A stretch of DNA of 64,000 nt from Cinchona pubescens (GCA_025175665.1 JANKKI010000327.1:2294001-2358000), one strand, 5' to 3'. Shown: positions 1 through 12,247, numbered from the stretch's first letter. The notes: a model not told the origin generated them from the letters alone. Program-made: numbers and translations.

Positions 1-2395
1 TGTTGCAAATTGTGGAGATTCGAGGGCAGTCTTGTGCCGTGGAAAAGTAGCCATGCCATTGTCTGTAGACCATAAAGTAAGGCTTGTTATATAGACTATC
101 TTTTTATTTTTTGTCCACAGAAGCTCTACCTGATTTTGTGTTTGACATCTCTGAACACTAACCTTCAGCCAAATAGAGAAGATGAATATGAAAGGATAGA
201 AGCTGCAGGAGGCAAGGTCATTGATTGGGGTGGATATCGTGTTTCTGGCGTGCTTGGGATGTCAAGGTCCATTGGTAAGTCCTTCCTAAAAGTATTGAAT
301 AGTTATCAACTATTCAATACTTTTGGAGGGTGGGGGTGGGGGGAATGGTGAAGGGAGAGAGAGTTTTATCCCATTCTACTTGCATGCCATGCTGAGTTGA
401 TTAATTCTGTATGGGGCAAAAGATATTAATTACTCATTGACCAAAACTTAAGATGCATTTTCTGAGTTGGATGAGCACCAAGAATTTGGATATGCATAGA
501 AGAAACAGTGGTCACGCAACTTTTCAAATGTATAGTTGTGCCCACTTAATTATTTCATTAGCTAAATTAGTTAAGAACTATTTAGAATGCATATTCATTT
601 TCATTGCGTTCGGTTTCACCATAAGTTTTTTTATCCTTGCACCAACCCCCAACCCCATCCACACCCAGACATGCATGACCTAAGCTCCCTTTTAGTTGCA
701 ATCCCCATATCTCTATCTACCAACCCCAAGCCTTTTCAGATCCAGTTCCAACCCTAACCCAAAACTGATAGAATCTCTTGTCCATTTAACTTTTGAACCG
801 TGAAAAGACGAATATGAAAGATAAAGAACTATATTAGTGCCAAAGTACCTCTCTGTTGGTCTGCCATGTTTAATCAATAAATGGAATAAATTCAGGTGCT
901 ACTTCTTACTGATTTGAGCCAATATCAAGGGTGTTAATGTTTGTCAGTATGCAATACAGGGGTGTGATATTCAGAACATAGAACTTTTATATTTTATTTA
1001 TAATTTTATGCTAGAGATATCATAACCCAGTCAAGACAAAACTTTCCAGATTTCTTTATTTTAATTCATGACTTTGTTGCCAATTTAGTATGTGATTTTA
1101 AGTGGATTCCAATTAGTTATGCTAAGTACAACATATCAGTATAAATTTTGGATTGATTGATGTTGATTTGAGAAAGTTAAATTTTGGCCTGAAACCACCT
1201 GAAGAGGCAGCAATTTGATTTGTTTCCAGTAGTCTTTTATGAATCCGTAATATTTGCGCTCTACACTGAAAATCGAGTGCAGGAATATATTTGGTTGTCA
1301 AACCACCACCTGAGGGGTAGTGGCTGCCACCTCGCTAAGTGGAGCTGAGTGACCATGGCTGCCATTCTCTTGGCCATTTTTGAGTAAATCTAAAGACAGG
1401 AAGAGTTGAAAAAGAAATTATATTTAGGCCTTCAGAACAGGTGGATAGATGGACTCAAATGCCCCTTTCCCTGTATACTTGACGGAATGATCTAACTTTA
1501 ACATCGAAATTGTATGGGAAGATCATAGATCTACGTCCTGTTAAGTAACCATTTTAGCTGGAAAAATAGTTAACCAAAACCCAGACATTTAAACAGTTGA
1601 GCGGCCATCTACACGGTTTGCTCTAATGTAAACTCCCATAGTGAACTTCAATGAACTTACTTCATCCTCAATAATAGACCTTCTGCAGTTTGGAAACAAA
1701 ACAAGTATGGGTAGACATCAATAAATGTCAGAAAAATTACCTCCAAAAGTATAGAATCTGTTTGACCAATGGTGGGTGCCTGAAAAGCTTTGATAACTTC
1801 CTTTCATGTTTTAATTCCTGTGTGAGTTGTTGTGCAAATGTTGTTAGCTTAAGTTTCTATCTATATTAAACATAACGCCGCCACCAACTGCGCTACTAGT
1901 CCAAATCAGGTATAATAACAACCACTGCTCAGCATTGAGTGTTATGTCTCCACCATGAAATGTTTGGCACCAATTAGATCATCTGATTTCGTACTTAGTG
2001 CATGAGATCTGGACTTTGGTACTAGTATCTCATTCTTCATTTGTGGATTGGCAGGTGATAGACACTTGAGGCCCTATGTAATTCCAGACCCAGAAATGAT
2101 GTTTGTACCTCGAGCAAAAGAAGACGAATGCCTCATTTTAGCTACTGATGGTCTATGGGACGTTATGACAAATGAAGAGGTTTGTGATGTGGCACGAAGG
2201 CGAATTCTTCTCTGGCACAAAAAGAATGGTCCTATCCTACCCAAAGAAAGAGGTGATGGTAGCGATCCTGATCCTGCTGCTCAAGATGCAGCTGACTACC
2301 TTTCACGACTTGCTCTTCAAAGAGGAAGCAAGGACAATATCTCTGTGATTGTCGTGGATTTGAAAGCCGTAAGGAAGTTCAAAAAGAAAACTTAG
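1..2395 (+). CDS. HAB1: Clade A protein phosphatase 2C, HAB1-like, 3' part of gene
   Basis: A Mg/Mn-dependent Ser/Thr phosphatase; clade A members hold SnRK2 kinases inactive until the ABA receptor blocks them. Three exons are visible: 1-76, 169-274 and 2055-2395 (stop TAG), joined by GT-AG introns of 92 and 1780 bp, giving 173 C-terminal residues. Motifs seen: VANCGDSRAVLCRGK, SVDHKPNREDE, ERIEAAGGKVIDW, GVLGMSRSIGDRHLRPY, ATDGLWDVM and GSKDNISVIVVD. The Trp in KVIDW lies where clade A enzymes have the Trp lock that reads ABA in the receptor. The metal-binding Asp of DGLWD and of SKDN are both present. The tail LKAVRKFKKKT and the RRRILLWHKKNG stretch resemble HAB1/HAB2 more than ABI1, from memory of those proteins. 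The N-terminus and the DGHGG exon lie left of the window. The reading frame is clean. Confidence 0.93.
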
Positions 2396-4124
2396 TACTA
2401 CACTACTAATCTACTTCTGTATTTTCGGTGCAGTAATTATTGTATAGTACAGATGGTTTCATCTACTAGATGACATTGACAAATATGTCCTCCGTTGTAG
2501 CTTTCTTTTTTCACTCACAGGATTCCCAGATACTCTGCAGTTGTACAATCCTGAAAAGAGAAATCAAGCTTCGAAATTGGGGGTGGCAGAGCAAGTGTCA
2601 TGTTCTCAATCTTTGATTCTGAATCTTTTAGTTGATACTACTACTAGTAAAAGAATTACTTCAAGATTGCAAGAATGGTCAATCTAGTATTGGATATTTT
2701 CTACCACATAGCTAAAATGTTGCTAATACAGGGTCGGTGTAATTTACGCCACTCCCTCGGGGTCCAAATGATCCGTGGTTTTGCTCTTTCACTTGATTAT
2801 TGATTTACTGACGGCTCAGGTTGGAAAGCCATTATATCGCTCCAGATAAAGTAGCTGCGAGCTGGTGTGGGGCAAAAGAGCACGAAATAATTGGTCCCTC
2901 TGGGAATCCCAAGTAGATTGATCAAAAATGATTTGAATTCCATTTTGATACAATAAGAGAAGAGGATGTTCACACCCACTTCATGGTAACCAAACACAAC
3001 CACGTGTTTCTGCGCCTATTCCAATTTCAAGGATCATTGGAGATGACAAATTCGTTGAAAACCATAAAACCCTACGTCTAGAATGGCAAGAGTTAGCCAA
3101 GAATACTCACTCCAATTAATGTAACAAGTTGTTCCCTTGAAATGCATAATAGCCACCATTAGCATTGTTTTGTCCACTTTCAATAACATAAAGACTAAAG
3201 CAATTGATCACGCAATAATTAATATCCTTCATGGTTTCAGTTCATTCAAATATTACCCAGAGAGAGAAAGAAAGAGAATCATTTCCGTCAACCCACGTAT
3301 TACATGCACACAGGTAACTTTGAGGTTGGTACATGATGCACGGGAGGGGAATGATATACCACTACTATCTATTGCTTAAGCAGGTGCAGTAGGGTTCACA
3401 AACTCCAGGCATCAATTCCAGTCCATTTCCAATCTGTGAATATGTAGATGGCTCTGGAAACATCACCTCTTTCAGCCATGGCATTCTTAGTCACATCCTG
3501 CCAGCAACACTCAACCACTGCTGGAGAACTCATCCGACTTCAACTACATTTGCAAAGGACAGGTTCTCAAGGAGTCCTAACTAGGCTAGCTACCAGCAAA
3601 AACAAAATTACAGGCTGTCAATGATCCAAATGCATCTTCTTATATTTCGAGTGAAGATAATAGATAGGACATTATCATTAACATAAAAAAAGTTAACCAT
3701 CACCTGCAGGCACAAGAGGTAATAAAGCCATGCAGCTTTCACACCCATTGAAATTAAAATAGATCACACTTGCCAATTCAATAGCAAGGGTCTAGGCATG
3801 GTCAAGTGCTCAAGGCCATAGTAAAAAGACTAGGAAATTAATTGGTATCAGAAAGACCGTGAGGAAAAAGGAGGAAATGACATTAATTCCATCAATTTTA
3901 GCATACAGAGCACAAGATTCATGACACTGCAAAGTCTAGCAATAGCTAGATCCACTTGGATTTACTTTATTTAAGCAGAACAAAAGGGTGTTTCTCAACA
4001 TCCTAGTATAAAATCACCCCCTCCCATGCCCACAACACCTTCATAAGACAAATAAGCATAACAACAAAACTACATAGCTTACTATAGATTAGTCCTCTTG
4101 TTTCTGAATTATCAAAAAGGCTGT
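2396..4124. other. Intergenic region between convergent PP2C and MKK2-like genes
   Basis: About 1.7 kb between two genes that converge. It must hold the PP2C 3' UTR on the left and the MKK 3' UTR, and perhaps a short last MKK exon, on the right. I see no further gene, RNA or repeat structure; the short open frames here have no recognisable protein content. Confidence 0.5.
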
Positions 4125-7100
4125 TTAGATCCATATTATATTCTTGTCAAGATCAGCTGGGGTGGGAAAAGAGAGCATTTTTGCTTTTGGGTCCCTAATA
4201 TGTTGAGATGATGTACATACCGGGAATGTTTGCAATGTTGCAAGTGGAGGACCGGCACTGGTGAAGTAAGAAGCAAGATCAATATCCAGATCTCCAAATT
4301 TGCTGAGAAATGGGTGCATCTGATTTTCATAAGAATACAGACAGTTAACCAACATATGCTAATGGATCACAATTTGCTAGCAAAAATAGTTAAATATTAT
4401 CCATACCATGAGTTCATTTGCTGACAGCCTATCTTTTGGATCTTTTTGTATACTGAAAGAGATATTCAAGTATGAGATACTATTATAGTAGCGTGTACCA
4501 TACTACAATAATATGTGCAAGTTCTATATGCATATGAAATGAAATGAAGTTGATTATTTTGGACGCGCTCATGAGCATGCGTAATTGACACAGCCAACTC
4601 AGTTGTGATGAAGGAGAGGAATCAGAGCAGAGAGAAGATAAGAATTCTAAAGGGAAAATACTTGTAGCCAAGGTGTAAATTATTTCACGTTGATCCCATA
4701 GTAATTTCTTTCTTACATTGAGCAGTAGTTTGTTGGAGTAGAATATGCATTGCACATCATAATACAGGAACCATGACTAGTTCAGGGAAGACCACTAGAG
4801 TAAGAAATGCACAAGAGACATGCTGTTTCCAGCAAAAATACCAAATTTGTTAAAAGCAGATTGTCTGATACAAAGTGCAATCATTACCATGCAGAGATAA
4901 ATGAACAGAATTCTGGAGAAAATAGATCTGAAGGTGCACGGGGGGGAGGTTGGTCAACAATGGTTTCCATCAGCTCATACACATTAATCCATCCTTCCCC
5001 TGGCTGGATGTGGAGGGGAATAAGGGAACTGGCCTGTTGCACACTCGAGCAAAACTAAACCCAAACTCCAGATGTCACTTCTGTAGCCATAACTGCCCCC
5101 AATGATCCTCTCTGGCTACAGCACAAAAATGAATGTAAGCAACAAATTACATCAAAAGGAACCAAAAAATCCATCTAGTAATACTTGTCAACTTGAGCAC
5201 ATGATTAGTTATAAGCACTTCGAAGTCGCATCCAATTCATGGGAAATGATGAGAAATCACGAAATAATACTTTCTTAGCATATAATTCTAAACTCTGAAT
5301 TCTCCATGCATAATTGGTAACACAAAATGGTAGCTAGTTGCCAATATATGTTTAGCACAACACTGTAAGAACTCACAGACATATAGTTGTATGTGCCAAC
5401 AAAGGTATTAGCCAGTCCTGATGTGCTTGCTAGTATTGCACTAACACCGAAATCAGTGATCTTGACTTCACCTCTGTGATTTACTAGCAAATTGGACGGT
5501 TTTAAGTCCCTGTAGGGATAATATGTTTTTCATGGTGAAGATACCACAAGCCCTTCAGTACCTAAATTGGTATGAAAAAGTTTGATATAAGAGTGACTTG
5601 AGAAAATATCTCAACTTCAGAACACAAGGTATATATATTTCCTACCTGCTTGCAGATGGCAGCAAGATATGGCTCTGGAATGGTTCTGACTTTCTTTAGG
5701 AAATCTGCCAGAGATCCCCCATCCATGTACTCCAAAATTATAGATACAGCACCATTATCATAGAAAGACTGGTAACACACAACAACATAGGGACATTGGG
5801 ATGACTGGTTAATTTTCAGTTCCTGTGTAATGTTTTTGCGAGCAGACTCTTCAATATTCATTTGAATAACCTGAATGTAGAGTTTCTATTAGAACTTGTC
5901 CTCAAAAAATAAAACTATAAAAAGTGAATAAAATGACAAAAAATGCAGGTAATAAGAAAAAAATCAATTATATAAAAAAAAAAAAAAAAATGCTCATGAA
6001 TAGTTTTTGCATGGCTGATGTCTAGGATGGAAAATGGAAAAAAAAAAAAAAAAAGAATTGACCAAACACCAGTGAGGTTCAAGAACACTGATGTAAGTTT
6101 GTTCGCAGATTCCCAACTGTAGGCAATTCATGAATCCTTCCACGCTAGTCCTATTCATCTCTTCTTGGACAGGAACAAAAAGAAAACACTATGTTCAGTC
6201 CCAAGTTGTACTGTACCTTTAGTGCAAAAAATTGCCCAGTCCATTTATGTTGCACCAAGCGCACAATACCTCCATTGCCTTTCCCGATAACTTTAACTGC
6301 ATCAAAGTCTGCTAAGCTCAACTGGTTATCTGATGGCTGTATAAGGGATGGCTGGGGAAGAAAAATTACACACACATAAGCCCAAAGACACCAAAAATAG
6401 TTAAAAAGATGCTGCAGCTGTAATATGATCAGTTTCAGAAATACCTTAACCAACTGTAGAACTCAAGAAATACATTAATTTGATAAGGCCACTCATGAGT
6501 CTTATATGCAAAGAAACCAGACATACTCCATATTCAAAATTTTGTTTTATGTCAGTATTCAATTTTAAAATAGCCATCCTAAAAAGAACACTTACATCAC
6601 TCAAAGAGAATATGCACAACAAAGAGGACATTGGGTTGTCAAATATTTCTAAAATTGCTCTTGAAATTACCGTGTTTTACATATACCAGTATTATGACAT
6701 TTGCTATGAGAATAATGTAACATCATAGACAATGACTCCAATTTAATTCCAACACGAGCAAAACGTAACTTTACAGAATTACAATCAATAATTCAGTCAA
6801 ATCCCGTAATCCAAAACAAAATTTAGTAACAGATCTTACTAAGATTTCCGCACTCCAGATCCAACAATTACATATGCTTATAACCTAGCAAAATATTTGA
6901 ATCTATAGTTCCTTGTACGAAACCGATCCACTACCCAATTCTCTATTTACAGTTAGGTAAGGGGTTGATGTTCCGGATCCATATGAAATTTCCGTAAATG
7001 GGAGCAACAAGAGTTTAATCCACTTAAAATATAGGAAAAGCTTCGTGTCTTAAGGAAATACCACAAAGGAAACAAGAAAGTCAAAGAGAAGAGAAAGGCA

Positions 7101-7390
7101 TACAGCTTCAACTTCATTCTGAGGAACAATTCGAACACCGTCTCTGTTGACCAGCAGATCTCCATCCTTAAACGTCCCTGATTCAGTCCTATCAAACACA
7201 CACACACACACCAAGACAAAACAGAAAATCAAAACCCCTTCATCATCATCATCATCAGTCAAAACTCAAAAGCACCCAAAGAAAAAAGATGAGAGGGAGA
7301 GGGAATTTTATACAAGAATTTAGAAAGAGCAGCATCATCAGGAGGAGGTAGAGAAAGCTTCAGATTTGGTGCTAAATTCCCCTTCTTCAT
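4125..7390 (-). CDS. MKK2: MAP kinase kinase, group A (MKK2-like), reading frame broken twice
   Basis: Dual-specificity kinase of the MAPK cascade. Exons on the minus strand: 7390-7314, 7188-7104, 6351-6217, 5870-5646, 5561-5377, 5115-4888, 4452-4407 and 4319-4125, all with GT-AG borders. The N-terminus MKKGNLAPNLKLSLP looks like a MAPK docking site. Then come the glycine loop GKGNGGIVRLV, the ATP lysine in FFALKVI, QELKINQSSQCP, LEYMDGGSLADF, DFGVSAI, the T-x5-T activation loop TSGLANTFVGTYNYMS, PERIIGG and a C-terminus LASYFTSAGPPLATL like Arabidopsis MKK2. Exon 5 carries 2 extra bases at about 5512-5516, breaking HRDLKP and giving an early stop at 5502-5504. Exon 6 carries a CCAG tandem duplication near 5000-5007. 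Exon phases fit once both are removed. A strong donor (gtatgt, 4220-4215) could end exon 8 early and lead to an unseen last exon. Either the gene is a pseudogene or the assembly is wrong here. Confidence 0.88.
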
Positions 7391-7807
7391 CGTTACTACT
7401 ATCAACTATGTTTCTACTCCCTACAAACCCAATCCCCAAGAATTTATAGTACTCCTAATAATAATGGAGGAATATTTTTATTTGATTATTGGAGTACTAT
7501 ATTTCTCTCTGGTGGGTTTAAAATTAATGTAGCAGTCAAAAAAACACACTTTTTAGATTTTTTTGGGTTTGCGTTGGCGTTGGTTTGGGTGGATTGGTAG
7601 TTGAATTGAAAGAATTGAAAAAATTGAGATGGAGGGTCGCTGCAAATATAAATGGCGGTCTTCTCGGTACAAAAATGTATATAGAAATTGGAATTGATCA
7701 AGTCCTTTTGGTATTGGTAAGGTGTTAATATTTATCTGGCTGCTGCACATAACTGTTGACTCCAACTCAGAAACAGGGCAACCAAATCTTTAAATCCTAT
7801 TAATTTA

Positions 7808-7953
7808 GGAAAATTTTATAATTTTTTTTAGAGAATTATTTTTTTGTATTTTAAAGACTTGTTCAATATAATACTATACGTTTTAAAAATTTATACTGTA
7901 CAAATTCTTAAAATCAAGAAAATGATTCTCTTAAGGGGACTGTAAAATTCTCC
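7808..7953. mobile_element. Short AT-rich palindromic MITE
   Basis: About 146 bp with ends ggaaaattttataattttt and aaaattctcc forming an imperfect inverted repeat. The same structure recurs at 16664-16786 (decayed), 31186-31319 and 34076-34220. No open frame. It lies upstream of the MKK2-like start. Confidence 0.5.
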
Positions 7954-8016
7954 AGTAAGTTAATCTATCTTACGCGCAAACTAATTTTTACCAGTACACT
8001 CCATCTATGTCTAATT

Positions 8017-8320
8017 TTAGTTAGGGTCATAAATTAACTCGAATTACTCAATATTCGAATCAAATCGTTAATTCGGTGAGATCTAGTTCGATTTTAATTT
8101 ATCAGTAATTAAGTTAAAAGTGAATAAAATTTACTGTTCGTTAATTTTTTATATTCAATTCGATAAGAAAAATTTTAAATTTACGTATAAAAGTTTCAAG
8201 TTACTCAAAATTTAACTTAAAATCGAATCGATAAGAAAAATTTTAAAATTAAGTATAAAAATCTAAAATTCTATTTCGATTCGATAAGAAAAAATTTATA
8301 ATTAAGTATAAAAGTTTCTA
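8017..8320. repeat. Dispersed non-coding repeat, family R1
   Basis: AT-rich sequence with recurring phrases such as tactcaatattcgaatcaaat and attcgataagaaaaatttt. Related blocks are at about 16890-17285, 28890-29175, 31430-31855 and 34320-34685. They are linked by motifs such as ctcgaattcggttcgataa and by a shared final segment (ttatttatatttatttacac). No coding content or clear termini; class unknown. Confidence 0.45.
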
Positions 8321-8865
8321 CCTAGGACAAGGGTTACAATTCTCCACAATGGGAACAATGCCTAAAAAATAGGACAATAATCATCAAGATATATATCTCT
8401 TGTTTTGAAATATCACTAGTCGTTTCGCTCACGCGCTGCGTGAGAGTGCTTGAATTTTTTTGTTGCTGCGAGAATGCTATAGAAATTGATTAGAGAAGTA
8501 GTGAAGTTCTTCTGGTGTTATGGTTTTTGAAAGTCTTTTTAAGTATACTTACAATAGCTTTTGCATTGCAGCGTGAAAACTATTGATGTACATTTTTTGG
8601 TCCAATCCTAACAAAAGCAAAATGGTATCTTCCATAATAAGTAGAAAGATAAGTAGGATCATCGAACCACAATGCAAAATAGCAGCTAATACTAATATGT
8701 AGTCTGATACTAGTAAGTAAGCATTGCTACAAATATAGACAAAAGATAAATATATTGAATAGCCAGATAGTAGGCTAATAATCTAGTCTTCTTTGAAGTG
8801 CTTGTGCTAAGTGAGTTTTAGCAGTTACGCTCCTCTTTTCAACTGATTTGCTAGGATCTTGGGCA

Positions 8866-9148
8866 ATGGCTTTTGCAAAAGAAGTTAGTGAATCTGTTTT
8901 TCTTGGAAGAGTAGGCAAGGAAAGTATTGAGCTAGGCATGATAACCGTATCCGCTACCTTGGCTGGATGTTTTTCTGATTATCGTGTTAATGAAAGTTAT
9001 CCTGTTAAGGTAAATATTTGATTAGTCAATAGGGTACGAATATTGACATGAACTACTTTCTTTATTAACCTTGGGAGTCTTTGAGAAAATTCTAAACTCA
9101 GTTTCTACCATATGCAGGAGAAAGCAGAAAAGCATTCCACAGAAGTAG
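8866..9148 (+). CDS. Unrecognised candidate two-exon coding fragment
   Basis: A frame open from 8815 contains ATG at 8866 and reads MAFAKEVSESVFLGRVG, then ELGMITVSATLAGCFSDYR, up to a donor at 9010. An acceptor before 9118 continues in phase as EKAEKHSTEV to a second donor at 9149. The composition looks more protein-like than most chance frames here, and both splice borders fit, but I do not recognise the family and see no further exons. It lies between the MKK2-like 5' end and the CFIm25 3' end. It may be a gene fragment, a leftover exon or chance. Confidence 0.25.
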
Positions 9149-9346
9149 GTATGTCATCTTTTACAAATCCATTAACAGCACAAATACATCAGGTTGGCAC
9201 TATGTATCTATACACACAACAGAACAGAACCACCTGACATGCACAATTCATTGGTAAAATTGTATACTGTATATCATTTGGGGTAGTTTCTATCTATTAC
9301 AACCATATTACCGAGTCTCCAGGAAAATCTGAAAGTGCAAAAAGTT

Positions 9347-11902
9347 TCAGCATTCTATCATGTTGAAGGAGAATTTTGATAGCAGCTGCGGTACTCCTGA
9401 TATTATCGGTCCGTAAGTCTACAAAAGAGAACCATCAAATGACATTAGACCCAAATTATGCATCAGAAATTGTTATTGTACAATAAATATCCCTCTAAAA
9501 CACGCTACAAGATCATCAAGTTTAAATTTTGACGCAGAGAGGCTCACAGAGGTATCCACAACAGAAGTTTTCTAGATCGGTTCGTTTTTTCACTACAGAA
9601 AAAGTATGTGGGATTGTAATTTATCCTTATACGACCTGAACAGAGCAGATGATATCCAATTCCAAAAGATTTAGTATTACATTAATGTCTTCATTAAGGA
9701 ACCATACCTTGTGGTTTTCATGAATTTGACACAGGGGTACCACTAGAAGCTTAAGATTCTTCGGTACTATGAACTTCCGACTCTCAGGCAACTTCACAAG
9801 AAAGAGTTTTGTGCACTCCTACAGAGGCAGACACTTGGTGTTTAGATACTTGAAGTTCAAGAATTTGTACCAAGTAACAAAATCACTTTGTAACAAGGAG
9901 TATGTCAATAATCAAATACCTTTGGCCTTTTAATATTTGGTGGCAAATAGGGATAAAGTAACGTGTCAAAATCAGGCCTCCACCACATACCTAGGCATTC
10001 GTCCACCTAAACTCTTGACAATTAGTGCACCGAACCAGTATGGTTATAAAGCGAATAACAAGGCATCGCGTACCTCCCAATCAGGTGCACGGCTATCTCC
10101 ATCAACAGACAACTTACTTGAAAGTTTGCGCTTTAAGCATTCAATATCTGGAGGATAACAAAATATACATCAATAGCCATCAAGCTTTGATCCCCTTATC
10201 CAAACGACTAGAATTAACAAATAACCCACAAGAAAGCATCTACCTGATTCTCCTGTCCTCAGACGACCACCTGGAAGCTTATAAATGGAGTTTCGTTCTT
10301 GCAATAACAACACGTGAGGGTGCTTGAACAACTCAACCTGTAACCGTTATTTTGTTTATTCATCAATGAAGAACTAAACAATGACATTTGTCAAACGACT
10401 GCTACCACCTAATTGATCAATTGGCCATTAACATTTGTTACATTACATTTGTATGACAAGAGATCCACATAAAATGTCATAAATATTTCACTCCAGATTG
10501 AAGAAGTTGCAGCAAAGCAATCACAGTCCATTGCTTCTAGCAAACCAAAGAGAAGTTAAGAGACCGTGCTAATGGTTTTAACATATAAATAAGAACATTT
10601 ATTTGTAACAGATTAAGCCTAAAAGTTTCATCGAGCTTGGGAGAAGAAGATCTTCCTGTTTTATTCTCCCTAAAGTTTGTAATACAGTATCATTTATTCA
10701 TTTGGTCATGTGGAATATGCATTTGCATATGTGTATTACTTACCAAATGCATATGTGTATTACTTACCATCGGTAAAAAACTGTAAGGTTGTGTTTAGAT
10801 GGAGGGATTTCCCATGTTAGATTATCCAAACAAGTTAAGGAATTTAGTTGGGAATTGAAATCCACCCAGAAATGATAGAGATTTCAATGGTTAAAATGAG
10901 TGGATTTCAAATCCATCCAAATTTCATGTCATTTCAAATCCACCCATTTTAAATTCATTCAATTCAAATCATTCCCACAATTCAAATCCACCCATCCAAA
11001 GGCACCCTAACTTCTTTCAAGAAAAGCTCTACATATGTCCACGTAAGGTAAAAAAAAAAAAAAGATTTAACATACAGATACTAGTGCTACCTATTACCAC
11101 CCTTCTTAACAACAAGTTTATGAATTTATGCAAAATCATCACAAAACTATCATGCAAACTGTTAATAAGGAAAGTTAACAATATCCGCCTTATAACACGA
11201 AATTCCATCATCCCCGTGAAAATACCGATACGGTCCATTCAGTTCCTACAATCTCTTTACTTCACACATTTGTATTTAATACAATACAGGGTAATTCTTA
11301 ATTCTACATTCTCGTAAGAAACCATTTCGTTATGCTTTTGGAACTTGTACATTATAAATTTCAAAGTACAACGACATGGTTTCGAAGAGGATGGTATAAT
11401 TTCTGGATAATACAAGGGTCAAAAACTGTATGTATTAAGAATTTACCCATTTCATAAGGCAGTGTATCCAAAATTAACGAAGAATTTACAGAGAAAAGTT
11501 AAAATAGCAAGAGTGGAAGGAGTTCTAACCAGCATTACAGCTTGTACACAAGTCCTAAGTCCGTGAGCATCATAGCTGAAAATCCCAATTTCACAAAGAA
11601 ATAAAAATAAATAAATAAATAAATCAGCTACAAAAATTTAGTAATAAATACTTCATAGAAATGAATTAGCTCAAAAATTAATTATACTAGCTAGAGAAAG
11701 ATATAATTAAAAAAAAAAAATACTTGAATTTCATTCGGAGGAGACGATCGGGTAAGGTCTCGTCTTTAAAGGAAACAGCTTCTTTTGAGCCAAAATAGTA
11801 ACCGTTAAGCGGGTAAATATCCACCACGTTGTTGTTACCGTAATTCTGACGATTACCGTTACCGGTTACCACCGGTGATGATAAACCAGTTTCTCCGTTC
11901 AT
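9347..11902 (-). CDS. CFIM25: Pre-mRNA cleavage factor Im 25 kDa subunit (CFIm25/NUDT21 homologue), complete
   Basis: Nudix-fold RNA-binding subunit of cleavage factor Im, which binds UGUA upstream of poly(A) sites and steers poly(A) site choice in the nucleus. Seven exons on the minus strand: 11902-11724, 11575-11530, 10337-10244, 10147-10074, 10006-9920, 9818-9708 and 9418-9347. They total 663 bp, or 220 residues, all in phase with GT-AG borders and no breaks. Motifs: VDIYPLNGYYFGSKEA, AHGLRTCVQAVMLVELF, HPHVLLLQERNSIYKLPGG, DECLGMWWRPDFDTL, YPYLPPNIKRPKECTKLF, VPKNLKLLVVPL, TYGPIISGVPQLLSKFSF. The Nudix box keeps GGRLRTGE but lacks the REUXEE catalytic glutamates, as known for CFIm25, so it should bind rather than hydrolyse. 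VDEC replaces the VGEC I would expect. Length matches the plant family. A MITE sits in intron 2. Confidence 0.96.
10787..11007. mobile_element. Tourist-like (PIF/Harbinger type) MITE in CFIm25 intron 2
   Basis: 221 bp bounded by inverted repeats: left ggttgtgtttagatggaggg, right reverse complement gggtgcctttggatgggtgg. Both sides are flanked by TAA (10784-10786 and 11008-11010), the TWA target duplication typical of PIF/Harbinger. The interior holds repeated caaatccaccca motifs and no open frame. It lies wholly within an intron, so it should not change the protein. Confidence 0.7.
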
Positions 11903-12247
11903 CTAATCTCGAAGAGCAGGATATATATTCAGCAGCTCAACTTGCAAAATCTTTCTTGACGGGAAAACGGGAAGAGCTTGTTTTCAGTGGAGAAGGGAAA
12001 ACAAAAACCGGGGGATTAAGAATGTGAAAAAAGTGGGAATAGTAAGGCAACGTGGCTGTTCCAGAGAGAACCGGAGGCAGAAGCTGATACTAGAAAAGTA
12101 GTATAAAGTGGCGGTGACTGGTTTATGTGTAATTGGGTTGTGTAGTCGGTCAAGTTTCCGGATATTGTTTCTTTTTCGTGGGTGGGTCCGTTCAGTGTGC
12201 AAACTGTAAGTGGACTAGTAGTTTCTCGTTAATGTCAAGATTGATGA
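11903..12247. promoter_or_regulatory. CFIm25 5' leader and presumed promoter region
   Basis: Sequence directly upstream of the CFIm25 start codon (minus strand). It is less AT-rich than the DNA beyond and holds a pyrimidine-rich stretch on the minus strand. No certain TATA box was picked out, so this is assigned by position only. Confidence 0.35.

Noticed and set aside
5524..5561. A mini-intron (gtatct to ctacag) explaining the MKK2-like HRD break
   Set aside because: The joined exons would read into an immediate stop, the intron would be only about 36 bases, and it would remove conserved YLHHEKHII codons.
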